Below, one piece after another: positions 12,565 through 20,600 of a stretch of DNA of 64,000 nt. This DNA is from Phenylobacterium sp. (GTDB lineage: Bacteria; Pseudomonadota; Alphaproteobacteria; Caulobacterales; Caulobacteraceae). The notes under the pieces are model-generated. The model saw only the letters and a program-made list of their open reading frames with translations. It searched no databases and was not told the origin of the DNA. A program made the translations under genes and the position numbers. Every line of letters starts with the position of its first letter. The stretch's first letter is position 1. The DNA is taken from NCBI RefSeq assembly GCF_030693405.1, contig NZ_JAUYAW010000007.1, positions 24,198-88,197 on the forward strand. Reading direction: 5' to 3'.

Positions 12565-13209
12565 CTACTCCGTGTCGAAGGCCGCGTCGGCCGGGGCGAA
12601 TCCCGCGGCCTCTGAAAGCACATGATAGCGCTGAACATAGCGCGCCTGCGCGACAGACGCTGTCTGCGGTTCGATGCGCAGATCGTAGCCCTTCGGCGGC
12701 GCGCCGAAGAATTCCAGGGCCTCGTGGGCCTCGAAGCCCGCCAGCTGGGTCGCCTCGAAATAGGCGCAGGCGTGGTCGGCCCGCTTGATCAGCGTCTTGA
12801 CCCAGGCCGGGGACTTGGCCGGCAGGCCGAAGCGAACATGGATGGCGGTTTCCAGACGCTCCTCAAAGACCTTGTAGTCGAGGCCCAGGGCGGACTTGAA
12901 CGGCGAGATCATGTCGCCGATCACATATTCGGCCGCATCATGCAGCAGGGCCGCCAGGCGCCAGCGCGGTTCGATGTCGGGCTGCAGATGCGCGACGATC
13001 TCCTCGACGATGATGGAGTGTTGCGCGACGGAAAAGGCGTGCTCGCCCACCGTCTGGCCGTTCCAGCGGGCGACCCGCGCCAGACCGTGGGCGATATCCT
13101 CGACCTCGATATCCATGGGGGAGGGGTCGAGCAGGTCGAGGCGGCGCCCCGACAGCATCCGCTGCCAGGCCCGCGGTTCCAGGGGCTTTCGACGCAGCCC
13201 TTTCCTCAT
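12565..13209 (-). CDS. HD-domain phosphohydrolase (YfbR-like)
   Basis: A 214-residue metal-dependent hydrolase. The HD-superfamily residues are visible: GEHAFSVAQHS around His57 and His64, the central LLHDAAE (His90-Asp91), and a later Asp in KRADHACAYFEA. This layout matches YfbR-type 5'-deoxynucleotidases, though the substrate is unproven. ATG 13209 has AAGGA eight bases upstream; an adjacent TTG at 13212 is the other option. It is the first gene of the operon with the phosphatase and the NAD-type regulator, so a role in nucleotide or NAD homeostasis is a reasonable inference. Confidence 0.82.
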   Translation of the reverse strand: MRKGLRRKPLEPRAWQRMLSGRRLDLLDPSPMDIEVEDIAHGLARVARWNGQTVGEHAFSVAQHSIIVEEIVAHLQPDIEPRWRLAALLHDAAEYVIGDMISPFKSALGLDYKVFEERLETAIHVRFGLPAKSPAWVKTLIKRADHACAYFEATQLAGFEAHEALEFFGAPPKGYDLRIEPQTASVAQARYVQRYHVLSEAAGFAPADAAFDTE

Positions 13210-13260
13210 CAAGGCGTTCCTTCCACAGTGCTACGGTCAAGGCGTCGGACCGCCGCGAGA

Positions 13261-13274
13261 TTGGCAAAGATCAA
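13261..13274. promoter_or_regulatory. FixK/FNR-like box before the universal stress gene
   Basis: TTGGCAAAGATCAA differs at one conserved half-site position from the consensus TTGAT/C-N4-ATCAA. It is centred about 60 bases before the ATG of the universal stress gene. Such genes are members of oxygen-limitation regulons in Caulobacter relatives, so the site is plausible but unproven. Confidence 0.5.
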
Positions 13275-13327
13275 TGCACGGTTCGAACGCAGGACGCATC
13301 ATCGGCGCTAGAGGAAAAGGGACGCAA

Positions 13328-14140
13328 ATGAGCTGGGCGAAAATCATGGCGCCGCTGTCAGGCGGCGAGGGAGACCAGGTCGTGCTCGAGGCCGGCGCCC
13401 ACGTGGCCGCAGCCTTCGGCGCGGAACTGGCGGGCGTCTACACGCCGGCGGATGTGGCCGATGTCATGCCGTGGATGGGCGAGGGCTTCATGGGCGGGGT
13501 TCAGGCCACCGCACTGGAATCCCTGAAAGAAGCCGCCGCCGTTGGTGAGAAGAAGGCCCGCGCCTCTGTCGCGGCCCTGGCCTATGAGGCTAAGAGCTTT
13601 CTCGCCTTGCAAACACCGGTCTGGGCGAACCTGTCGGCTGAGAGCCGCCTGTCGGACGTGGTGATCTTCTCCGACGAGCCAGGGCGTGGCCGTGGCCCCC
13701 TGGCCGAAGCCTTTCAGGAGGTTCTGGCCGACGAACAACGACCCGTCATCATCGCTCGTCCGGGCTTGAAGATCGGCGGCGTCGTCGCTGTGGCCTGGGA
13801 TGGCGGCAAGGAGGCCTCGCGCGCGGCGCGGCAGGCGGTCCCCCTTCTGCAGAAGGCCAGCAAGGTGGTGATCCTCACGGCGCCGCGGGCGACCACTCGC
13901 GCGCTCGATCCGGCGCGCCTGCAAGCCTACTACGCCGCCCGCGGGGTGAGCGCAGAGTTTGAGATGCTGCCGGATTCCGGGGAGGCGGCGCCCATGCTGC
14001 TCTACGCCGCCCAGAAGGCGGGCGCCGACATTCTGGTGGCCGGCGCCTTTGGCCATCCGCGCCTGCAAGAATTCATCTTCGGCGGCACCACCCGTTCGCT
14101 CCTGGCGGCGGACTCGCCGTCCCTGTTCCTGTCCCACTGA
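13328..14140 (+). CDS. Universal stress protein, tandem UspA domains
   Basis: A 270-residue cytoplasmic protein with two Usp folds. The first opens MSWAKIMAPLSGGEGDQVVLEAG. The second opens GGVVAVAWDGGKEASRAARQ and ends GADILVAGAFGHPRLQEFIFGGTTRSLL, close to the ATP-binding motif G2XG9XG(S/T). Usp proteins help survival under starvation and low oxygen. The start at 13328 gives a clean N terminus; in-frame ATGs far upstream run across a region with a FixK-like box. The next gene follows after 14 bases, probably in the same operon. Confidence 0.9.
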   Translation: MSWAKIMAPLSGGEGDQVVLEAGAHVAAAFGAELAGVYTPADVADVMPWMGEGFMGGVQATALESLKEAAAVGEKKARASVAALAYEAKSFLALQTPVWANLSAESRLSDVVIFSDEPGRGRGPLAEAFQEVLADEQRPVIIARPGLKIGGVVAVAWDGGKEASRAARQAVPLLQKASKVVILTAPRATTRALDPARLQAYYAARGVSAEFEMLPDSGEAAPMLLYAAQKAGADILVAGAFGHPRLQEFIFGGTTRSLLAADSPSLFLSH

Positions 14141-14154
14141 GTACGAGGTCGATC

Positions 14155-14526
14155 ATGACCCTTTCACGCATCGTCATGCGTCTCGCCCGCAATCCCGGCA
14201 CGGAGTTCGCCGGCGGCGACGATCATCGCGGCTACGCGCTCACTGCGCCGCTGACCGCCGATGGCTTCCTGGATGAAGCCGCCTATGCCGAGAAGAAGGC
14301 GCAATGTGTCGTTCGCCGCTTTGCGCCCGACGAGCCGCCGGCCGATGGCCGGCTGGCCAGGCGGGGCAAGCACTGGTTCTTCGACTATGACTCCGCCGAT
14401 ACCGATGACGATGAGCCGGTGCACCGCCTGGGCGAGCATCGCTTTGCGCTGGGCGAGTATGTCACGGTCACCGATGATGACGGCCGGCCGCTGACCTACA
14501 AGGTGATGGAAGTCGTCGCCGCCTGA
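14155..14526 (+). CDS. Conserved hypothetical acidic protein
   Basis: A 123-residue soluble protein with no signal peptide or membrane segment. It is rich in Asp and Glu, with an acidic stretch DYDSADTDDDEPVHRLGEH and a C-terminal segment (FALGEYVTVTDDDGRPLTYK) that looks like a beta-rich fold. I do not recognise the family. It follows the universal stress gene by 14 bases and probably shares its regulation. A strong hairpin lies between it and the convergent lipoprotein gene. Confidence 0.72.
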   Translation: MTLSRIVMRLARNPGTEFAGGDDHRGYALTAPLTADGFLDEAAYAEKKAQCVVRRFAPDEPPADGRLARRGKHWFFDYDSADTDDDEPVHRLGEHRFALGEYVTVTDDDGRPLTYKVMEVVAA

Positions 14527-14534
14527 GGCCTGCG

Positions 14535-14559
14535 CGGCGGGGTCCCTCAGACCCCGCCG
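14535..14559. terminator. Convergent hairpin terminator
   Basis: A 10-bp stem (CGGCGGGGTC with GACCCCGCCG) and 5-base loop lie at the end of two convergent genes and include the stop of the lipoprotein gene. There is no T-run, so termination is inferred from position. Confidence 0.5.
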
Positions 14560-15326
14560 TTCTCGCGCACGAGATCCTGGATGTCGTCGAGGATTTCGGC
14601 CTCTTCGCCTTCCGTAGCCGCCGAGACGATGGCCACCACCAGCGGACCGGTCTTGGGGCCGCCAGCCTCAAGGCCTACATAGGTCGCCCCGCTGGCTTGC
14701 CGGCCGTCAGCCAGAATGTAGGTGGCCCGAACGCCGCGACGCTCCCGCGACAGGGACTCGCCCCGTAGACGGACCTCGCGGTAAATCCGCACGGTGGCCC
14801 CGTCCTCTGAGGCGTCAATGTTGATAGGGCCGATCTTGACCTGCGCCTGGTCCTCGCTGGCGTCGATCTTCAGGCCAGGCAGGGTGATGTTGACCGATTC
14901 AGGTCCTGAATCGATCTTGGTCCCGGGCGCGCGGACACTGGTTGTGCCCTCGCCCGCCACATCGGCCTCTGCCTGAGCCAAGGTGCTGGCGGCCAGGGCG
15001 GCGGTCTCGCTGCTCTCCGCCGTGTTCGAGGCTTCGGTCGCAGGGGCCGGCTGAGTCGCCGCCAGACTGGCGAGTTGGGCTTCTAGCCGCTCCAGCGTGG
15101 CCTTCGGCCCACCCTCGACGGGCACCAGCCGCAGCTCCATATCGGCGCCGTCGGCGGTGCGATAGCGGCAGGATTGTCCGTCCTCCGCGGCGCTGACCCG
15201 GGTCAGCTGACCCTTGGTCTCAGGGCAATCAAGACGGCCGGTGGTGATGGCGGACACCGGCGGCTGAGCGCAGCCCGACAGAGTGAGCAGGGCGCCCGCC
15301 GCGCCGGCCATGAGAAAAGTTTTCAT
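14547..15326 (-). CDS. Putative lipoprotein of unknown function
   Basis: A 259-residue protein with a lipoprotein signal MKTFLMAGAAGALLTLSGC. Mature residues include a coiled segment (KATLERLEAQLASLAAT) and an internally repetitive beta-like stretch in which LKIDASEDQAQVKIGP and INIDASEDGATVRIY echo each other. ATG 15326 is chosen because GGGAGC lies seven bases upstream and the lipobox follows at the right distance; an ATG at 15347 would lengthen it by seven residues. That ribosome binding site sits inside a 10-bp inverted repeat (see the separate entry). The function is unknown. Confidence 0.75.
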   Translation of the reverse strand: MKTFLMAGAAGALLTLSGCAQPPVSAITTGRLDCPETKGQLTRVSAAEDGQSCRYRTADGADMELRLVPVEGGPKATLERLEAQLASLAATQPAPATEASNTAESSETAALAASTLAQAEADVAGEGTTSVRAPGTKIDSGPESVNITLPGLKIDASEDQAQVKIGPINIDASEDGATVRIYREVRLRGESLSRERRGVRATYILADGRQASGATYVGLEAGGPKTGPLVVAIVSAATEGEEAEILDDIQDLVRENGGV

Positions 15327-15332
15327 CCGGAA

Positions 15333-15369
15333 GCTCCCGTACGCCATGGTCGTGACGGTGTACGGGAGC
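15333..15369 (-). promoter_or_regulatory. 5' leader hairpin covering the lipoprotein ribosome binding site
   Basis: GCTCCCGTAC (15333-15342) and GTACGGGAGC (15360-15369) form a perfect 10-bp stem with a 17-base loop. In the minus-strand mRNA the 3' arm contains the GGGAG ribosome binding site of the lipoprotein gene. Translation could be controlled by folding, or the same sequence could be a DNA operator. Confidence 0.5.
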
Positions 15370-15406
15370 GACCGGCAGGTCGAGTGAAATCGCGGTAAGC
15401 TTGAGC

Positions 15407-16276
15407 CTACTGTCCCGGACGGGAGCCCGCGCCCTCGCGCCGCGCCAGGAAGGCCAGGCGCTCGAACAGATGCACGTCCTGCTCGTTCTTCAGCAGGGCG
15501 CCATGCAGCGGCGGGATCAGCTTGGTGGGGTCGCGTTCCTTGAGCGCTTCAGCGTCGATGTCTTCGACCATCAGCAGCTTAAGCCAGTCGAGCAGCTCAG
15601 AGGTCGACGGCTTCTTCTTCAGGCCCGGCACCTTGCGCATGTCGTAGAAGATGCGCAGGGCCTCGGCGACCAACTTCTGCTTGATCCCGGGATAGTGGAC
15701 CTCGACGATCTGGTTCATCGTGTCGGCGTCGGGGAAGCGGATGTAGTGGAAGAAGCAGCGGCGCAGGAAGGCGTCGGGCAGTTCCTTCTCGTTGTTCGAG
15801 GTGATGATCACGATGGGGCGGATCGCCGCCTTGATCGTCTCATTGGTCTCGTAGACGTAGAATTCCATCCGATCGAGCTCCTGCAGGAGGTCGTTGGGGA
15901 ATTCGATGTCGGCCTTGTCGATCTCGTCGATCAGCAGCACGGGGCGCTTGGGGGCGTCGAAGGCTTCCCAGAGCTTGCCCTTCTTGATGTAGTTCTTGAC
16001 GTCCTTGACCCGCTCATCGCCCAGCTGGCTGTCGCGCAGACGGGTGACGGCGTCGTATTCATAAAGCCCCTGGTGGGCCTTGGTCGTCGACTTGATGTGC
16101 CAGGTGATCAGTTCGGCGTCGAGCGCCTTGGCGATCTCGTAGGCCAGCACGGTCTTGCCGGTGCCGGGCTCGCCCTTGATCAGAAGGGGACGTTCCAGCG
16201 CGACGGCCGCGTTGACGGCGACCTTCAGATCCTCGGTGGCGACGTAATCGTCTGTGCCTTCGAAACGCTCGGCCAT
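15407..16276 (-). CDS. MoxR-family AAA+ ATPase
   Basis: A 289-residue chaperone-like ATPase. The Walker A motif GEPGTGKT is at about 35-42, Walker B VLLIDEID at about 113-120, and sensor 1 is in PIVIITSNNEKELPDAFLRR. MoxR proteins usually work with von Willebrand factor A proteins to insert metals or mature complexes; here no VWA gene is adjacent on either side. ATG 16276 has GGGAG at good spacing; an upstream in-frame ATG at 16396 lacks family similarity. The closely related Caulobacter-type proteins are of this length. Confidence 0.92.
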   Translation of the reverse strand: MAERFEGTDDYVATEDLKVAVNAAVALERPLLIKGEPGTGKTVLAYEIAKALDAELITWHIKSTTKAHQGLYEYDAVTRLRDSQLGDERVKDVKNYIKKGKLWEAFDAPKRPVLLIDEIDKADIEFPNDLLQELDRMEFYVYETNETIKAAIRPIVIITSNNEKELPDAFLRRCFFHYIRFPDADTMNQIVEVHYPGIKQKLVAEALRIFYDMRKVPGLKKKPSTSELLDWLKLLMVEDIDAEALKERDPTKLIPPLHGALLKNEQDVHLFERLAFLARREGAGSRPGQ

Positions 16277-16431
16277 ATGAGCTCCCAATGTCCGCGGGTT
16301 CAATGCGGCCCGCGTTCGAACAAATGTTTCAACTGACGCCAACCTAAAGGGCGGCGCGGGACATTCAAGCGGCTTGAGCATCTGAAGGGCCGGCAAGGCG
16401 CGCCCGCCGCCGGAATAGGCCTCCCCGGTGG

Positions 16432-18237
16432 TTAGACGCGGCGCAGGTCGGGGCCGCCCGACTGGCCCAGGGCCATAGCCATCTCGGACAGCATCGGCGC
16501 CCAGTCGCCCAGGGCGCTGGCGGTGAAGACGCGCATCTGCGGGTACCAGGGGTAGTGGTCGCTCCCCAGCCTGGGCCAGGCACCAGGCGCCGAGGTGATC
16601 CAGGCGCTGGCGCCGCAGGCGCCGGCCAGGTTCACAGTCGCATTGGGGAACCCGACCACCAGATCCAGGGCGCAGGTGAGGGCGGCGATGTCGTCCAGGT
16701 CCTGCTTCAGATCGATCCCGGGGGGCGTCCAGATTTCCACCCCCATCTCCCGCCGGGCCTGGTCGAGCTCAGCGGCGCAATCGCCATACTGCAGGTTGAC
16801 GAAGCTGACGCCCGGAACCGCGAGCACCTCAGCCCAGGCCTCGAAGGGGGAGAAGTAGCGTCGGCGGGCCCCGTTCATCAGGCCGCTCTTCCAGAGAAGC
16901 CCCACCTTCAGGCCGGCCGGCGCCTGCTTCAACGCCTCGCGCCAATGGGCCACCCGATCGGGGGCCGGCGTCAGAAAGCCAGGGCGAGGCGGAAACGAGT
17001 CCACCGTGGGTCGGAAGCGTCGCAGCAGGGACCCCATAGGCGCCCAGTAATCCAGCGCCTCGTCTTCGGCCAGGAAGGGCGCCACCCGCACGGTCCGTCC
17101 CCCCACGGCATAGGTCGCGTGGCCGCCCACCCGGGCGCTGGGGAAGCTGCGTTGGAACAGGGGGATCAGGCGGGGCTCCACCGCCAGGGTCAGACGCCCC
17201 TTGGGGCCCAGGGCCTCGATGACCTCAGGGATGAGGTTTGCGAACATCACCTCATCGCCCAGGCCCTGCTCGCCGAAGACCAGCAGCGAGCGGCCGTTCA
17301 GGTCGGTCTCCGGGGTCCACGGCGCGCCGGGCGACTGAAACTGCGTGCGGTCGGCGAACTGCGGGTGCAGGCGCGCCTCATAGTCCGCCCAGCCTTCGGC
17401 GGTGCGGCCCAGCTCCATCAGGATGGTGGACCGCGACAGACGCATCATCTGGCGTTCATCCTGGGCTATGGTTCCCGCCAGGGCGATGTCGCAGTCGGCG
17501 AGGGCCTCCTCCGGCCGGCCCAGGGACAGGCGAACATTGCCCCTGTTGTACTGAGCCTTGGGGAAGTTGGGCTGCAGCCGCAGCGCCTCATCAAAGAAGG
17601 TGTGCGCCGCCTCCAAATCCCCTTGTTCGGTGACGATGGTCCCCAAGGTGTTCCATGGCATGGCCGCGGTGGGATTGGCCTCGATGGCCGGCCGGAGGAT
17701 CTCAATGGCTTCCTCGGCGCGGTCCTGATCCCGGATGGCGCAGGCCAGGTTGTTGGCCCCCTCCGGATGGTTCGGCTTGGCGGCGAGGAAGTGGCGGAAG
17801 AGCTTCTCGGCCTCGACCTTCATGCCCATGCGAAAAGCCAGGCGGCCGAGGTCATTGGCGACGTCGGCCTGGTTGGGCAGCAGGGCCAGAGCCGATTCAT
17901 AGCAGGTGATGGAGCTGGTGAAGTCGCCCGCCCGTTCCCGGGCGATGGCCAGCAGGTACCAGGCGAAGCCATTCCGCTCGTCCTGCTCCAGGGCCTGGAT
18001 GGCCAGGCGACCGCCTGTCTCGTGGTCTTCAGCCTCCAGGGCGGTCACCGCCCGGTTGAGCAGGGGCTCCACGGACAGGGCCTTCAGTTCGCTGATGGCG
18101 GCGTTCAGCCGTCGCAGGGCGTCCTGGGACCCGGCCGTTCCCATGGCGTCGGCCGCGCGGCCGGGAGAGGTCGGTCCAGCCTGGGCGGCCGAGAGGGCGA
18201 TGGCCGAGGTTTCGCTGGTCCGGCTGGGGCGCGTCAT
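16432..18237 (-). CDS. flmG: TPR-glycosyltransferase for flagellins (FlmG/FlbA-type)
   Basis: A 601-residue soluble protein in two parts. Residues about 60-290 are tandem TPR units (for example NGFAWYLLAIARERAGDFTS and NFPKAQYNRGNVRLSLGRPE). Residues about 310-600 are a GT-B-like domain, with LVFGEQGLGDEVMFANLIP and LKVGLLWKSG. In Caulobacter a protein of this architecture, FlmG, uses its TPR part to bind flagellins and glycosylates them with a sialic-acid-like sugar; FlbA from the flaFG region is a related name. It lies divergent from flbT-flaF and beside three flagellins, supporting the role. The sugar biosynthesis genes are not in this window. FlmG against FlbA is not settled by sequence alone. 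Confidence 0.78.
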   Translation of the reverse strand: MTRPSRTSETSAIALSAAQAGPTSPGRAADAMGTAGSQDALRRLNAAISELKALSVEPLLNRAVTALEAEDHETGGRLAIQALEQDERNGFAWYLLAIARERAGDFTSSITCYESALALLPNQADVANDLGRLAFRMGMKVEAEKLFRHFLAAKPNHPEGANNLACAIRDQDRAEEAIEILRPAIEANPTAAMPWNTLGTIVTEQGDLEAAHTFFDEALRLQPNFPKAQYNRGNVRLSLGRPEEALADCDIALAGTIAQDERQMMRLSRSTILMELGRTAEGWADYEARLHPQFADRTQFQSPGAPWTPETDLNGRSLLVFGEQGLGDEVMFANLIPEVIEALGPKGRLTLAVEPRLIPLFQRSFPSARVGGHATYAVGGRTVRVAPFLAEDEALDYWAPMGSLLRRFRPTVDSFPPRPGFLTPAPDRVAHWREALKQAPAGLKVGLLWKSGLMNGARRRYFSPFEAWAEVLAVPGVSFVNLQYGDCAAELDQARREMGVEIWTPPGIDLKQDLDDIAALTCALDLVVGFPNATVNLAGACGASAWITSAPGAWPRLGSDHYPWYPQMRVFTASALGDWAPMLSEMAMALGQSGGPDLRRV

Positions 18238-18434
18238 CCCGACTCCATTTCCTGGGTGAACAAAGCGATGCTTCGGTCCATTATGGTTACCTCTTGCTTA
18301 AGCGCGGCCTTCCGTCGCAGGGCCAGCAAGGGCTCGTTAACAGTCCCCGCCTAGCTTGGGCCTGTCCGCTGCGCCGCCTTGATGACGGCCAGTCTGGGCT
18401 CAACGCGTCGGGGCGCGTAATTGGGGGTCGAGCA

Positions 18435-18860
18435 TTGCCGCTCAAGCTGTCGCTGAAACCGGGCGAGAAGTTCGTTCTTAACGGCGCTGTCGTTCAGAAT
18501 GGCGATCGTCGCGGGACCCTGGTGCTCCAGAACAAGGCGTCTGTTCTTCGTGAGAAGGACATCATGCAGCAGGACGAGGTGACGACGCCGGCGCGGCGCG
18601 TGTATTTCCCTGTCATGATGATGTATCTCGATGAGGCGGGCGCCGAGCGTTACTACGATGAATTTGTCCGGCGGCTTTCGGAGTTCATGAGCGCCGTCCG
18701 GAACCCTGCGGTGCTCGCAGAGTGCGTCTCCATCTCCAAGCACGCCATGACCCGAGAATACTATAAGGCGCTCATGCTGTGCCGGAAACTTATCGACTAC
18801 GAGGACGAGGTGTTCGGTAATGTCCCTACGAGCCTACCAACAGGCGGCGCAGAGAGCTGA
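18435..18860 (+). CDS. flbT: Flagellin translation regulator FlbT
   Basis: A 141-residue protein beginning at TTG ([20 protein letters not shown]), preceded by GGGGG at about 8 bases. FlbT binds the 5' leader of flagellin mRNA and limits its translation and stability until the hook is built. The family core [17 protein letters not shown] and [15 protein letters not shown] is intact, and its length matches the Caulobacter protein. It overlaps flaF by 41 bases. The FlbT-FlaF pair has opposing effects on flagellin translation. Confidence 0.95.
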   Translation: MPLKLSLKPGEKFVLNGAVVQNGDRRGTLVLQNKASVLREKDIMQQDEVTTPARRVYFPVMMMYLDEAGAERYYDEFVRRLSEFMSAVRNPAVLAECVSISKHAMTREYYKALMLCRKLIDYEDEVFGNVPTSLPTGGAES

Positions 18861-19185
18861 ATCCCCGCGCGAGGCGGAATACCGCCTTTTCGCCCAGGTG
18901 ACTCGTGCGCTCATCGAGGCGTCCAAGGCCGATCCCTTCGACTTCGGGACCCGCGCCGACGCCCTGGATTGGAACCGGCGGCTATGGATCGCGCTGGGGG
19001 ACGACTGTGCCCATACCGACAATGGCCTGCCTGAGGCCCTGCGGGCGCAGATCATTTCGCTCAGCATCTGGGTCCAGAAGCACACCAGCGCCGTGATCCG
19101 TCGCGAGGATGACTTCGAGGCCCTGATCGATGTGAACCGAATCATCATGCAGGGGCTATCGCCCTCGGCGGCCGAGGCCGCCTGA
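18820..19185 (+). CDS. flaF: Flagellar biosynthesis regulator FlaF
   Basis: A 121-residue protein of the FlaF family. It starts [24 protein letters not shown] and contains the conserved segment [13 protein letters not shown]. FlaF is required for flagellin translation and secretion in Caulobacter and works against FlbT. It overlaps flbT by 41 bases, indicating translational coupling, and is followed by a good terminator before the first flagellin promoter. Confidence 0.94.
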   Translation: MSLRAYQQAAQRAESPREAEYRLFAQVTRALIEASKADPFDFGTRADALDWNRRLWIALGDDCAHTDNGLPEALRAQIISLSIWVQKHTSAVIRREDDFEALIDVNRIIMQGLSPSAAEAA

Positions 19186-19213
19186 CCAGGCTCCAGTCCT
19201 ACTGAACCGATTG

Positions 19214-19241
19214 AAGGCCCGGCCCCGCTCCGGGCCTTTTT
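19214..19241 (+). terminator. Terminator after flaF
   Basis: AAGGCCCGG (19214-19222) pairs with CCGGGCCTT (19230-19238); a T-run extends to 19241. It ends the flbT-flaF transcript ahead of the flagellin regulatory region. Confidence 0.86.
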
Positions 19242-19258
19242 CGTATGCGCCGCCGTTC

Positions 19259-19298
19259 CTGCCGCCCCGGCAGATTTGACTGGGCGATTCCTGCCCAG
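19259..19298. promoter_or_regulatory. Two palindromes, ftr/FlbD-like, upstream of flagellin 1
   Basis: CTGCCG-CCC-CGGCAG (19259-19273) and CTGGGC-GATTCCT-GCCCAG (19280-19298) lie about 80-120 bases upstream of the sigma-54 promoter. They resemble the CGGC/GCCG core of Caulobacter ftr enhancer elements bound by FlbD. Assignment is by similarity and position. Confidence 0.45.
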
Positions 19299-19378
19299 AA
19301 CGGTTGGGGCGTGGTTTCCCGCCCATGAAAAGTCTAGGTGAATCAGGCGTTTACTGAGCGCTCGGACCTGGGCGCCCT

Positions 19379-19394
19379 TGGCGCGCCAATTGCG
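19379..19394 (+). promoter_or_regulatory. Sigma-54 promoter of flagellin 1
   Basis: TGGCGCG-CCAA-TTGCG fits the -24/-12 consensus TGGCAYR-N4-TTGCW with the exact GG-N10-GC spacing (GG 19380-19381, GC 19392-19393). It lies about 75 bases before the ATG. Confidence 0.82.
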
Positions 19395-19469
19395 ACGCCT
19401 CACGCGAGCCAACAAAGGCTCTCCGGTGAAAAATCGCCGGGTACCCGACCAGAATGGAAGGACAAGGCC

Positions 19470-20303
19470 ATGCCGATGAATTCGGTCAACACCAATGTCG
19501 GCGCCATGGTGGCGCTTCAGAACCTTAACAAGACGAATACGGACCTCAACACCACTCAGAACCGGATCAACACCGGCCTGAAGGTCGGCAGCGCCAAGGA
19601 CAACGGGGCCATCTGGGCGATCGCTCAGAACCAGCGGTCCAACTCCGGCGCGCTGAACGCCGTCAAGGAATCGCTTTCCCGGTCGATCTCGACCGTGGAC
19701 GTGGCCCTGTCGGCGGGGGAGAGCGTCTCCGATCTGCTCCTGCAGATGAAGGAGAAGTCTCTCGCGGCCTCCGACACCACCCTGGATGCGGCCAGCCGCA
19801 CGGCCCTGAATGATGACTTCAAGGCCCTGCGCGACCAGATCACCAAGGTGGTCACCAACGCCGTGTTCAACGGCGCCAACATGATCACGGCGACCACCCC
19901 GACCACGGTCGCGGCGCTCGCCAGCTCCGATGGGGTGAACAAGATCACGGTGGCGGCGCAGAACCTGGCGCTTGGCGGCGGCAATGTGACGATTGCGGCG
20001 ACGGCCTCCATCGGAACCCAGACGACGGCTGCGGCGATGATCGCGACGATCAACACCTCAATCGCCAACGTCTCGGCCGCACTGTCCAAGCTCGGCACCG
20101 GATCCAAGGCGCTGAGCTCGCACATGGAGTTCGTCGGCAAGCTGCAAGACTCCATCGACGCCGGGGTCGGCAACCTGGTCGATGCGGACCTGGCCAAGGA
20201 GAGCGCCAAGCTCCAGTCGCTGCAGACGAAGCAGCAGCTGGGCATCCAGGCCCTGTCCATCGCCAACCAGTCGTCGGGTACGATCCTGTCGCTGTTCCGT
20301 TAA
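19470..20303 (+). CDS. Flagellin 1
   Basis: A 277-residue flagellin with only the conserved D0/D1 ends and a short middle, as in Caulobacter flagellins. The N terminus [20 protein letters not shown] and the C-terminal coiled segment [20 protein letters not shown] are typical filament contacts. It is nearly identical to flagellin 2 over most of its length. ATG 19470 is chosen; an ATG six bases later is equally possible. FlmG-type glycosylation of Ser/Thr residues in the central part is likely but not visible in sequence. Expression should be sigma-54 and FlbD dependent. Confidence 0.96.
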   Translation: MPMNSVNTNVGAMVALQNLNKTNTDLNTTQNRINTGLKVGSAKDNGAIWAIAQNQRSNSGALNAVKESLSRSISTVDVALSAGESVSDLLLQMKEKSLAASDTTLDAASRTALNDDFKALRDQITKVVTNAVFNGANMITATTPTTVAALASSDGVNKITVAAQNLALGGGNVTIAATASIGTQTTAAAMIATINTSIANVSAALSKLGTGSKALSSHMEFVGKLQDSIDAGVGNLVDADLAKESAKLQSLQTKQQLGIQALSIANQSSGTILSLFR

Positions 20304-20333
20304 CGTCTTGAGGCCGGGCGGCGCGCTCGCGTC

Positions 20334-20437
20334 GCCCGGCAGACTTTTCACCGGGCAGGTCGCGCCCGGCGATTTTTGCCGGGTTGCGCTCGGCAGAAAT
20401 TACCGGGCATTTTGGCGGTCGGCAGAAACTGCCGGGC
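20334..20437. promoter_or_regulatory. Array of four ftr-like (FlbD) enhancer motifs
   Basis: Four CGGC...GCCGGG/CCGGGC palindromic units occur at 20334-20356, 20364-20383, 20389-20408 and 20418-20437. The best are CTCGGCAGAAATTACCGGGC and GTCGGCAGAAACTGCCGGGC. They lie 75-175 bases upstream of the flagellin 2 sigma-54 promoter, the normal place for an enhancer-binding protein. Confidence 0.65.
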
Positions 20438-20509
20438 CAAAACGTGCCTAACGCCCCTATAACGCAATGATTCCAGATATTTGAGAGCGGCCTTCCCGCC
20501 AAGGCGACT

Positions 20510-20525
20510 TGGCGCGTCCGTTGCT
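20510..20525 (+). promoter_or_regulatory. Sigma-54 promoter of flagellin 2
   Basis: TGGCGCG-TCCG-TTGCT matches the -24/-12 consensus with GG-N10-GC spacing, about 75 bases before the flagellin 2 ATG. Confidence 0.85.
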
Positions 20526-20600
20526 GCCCTATGGTCCGGGCAAAACGCCCACGGCGGTCAAAACGACGGCCGGCTTCCTTAAGAACAAGGACCTAGGCGC

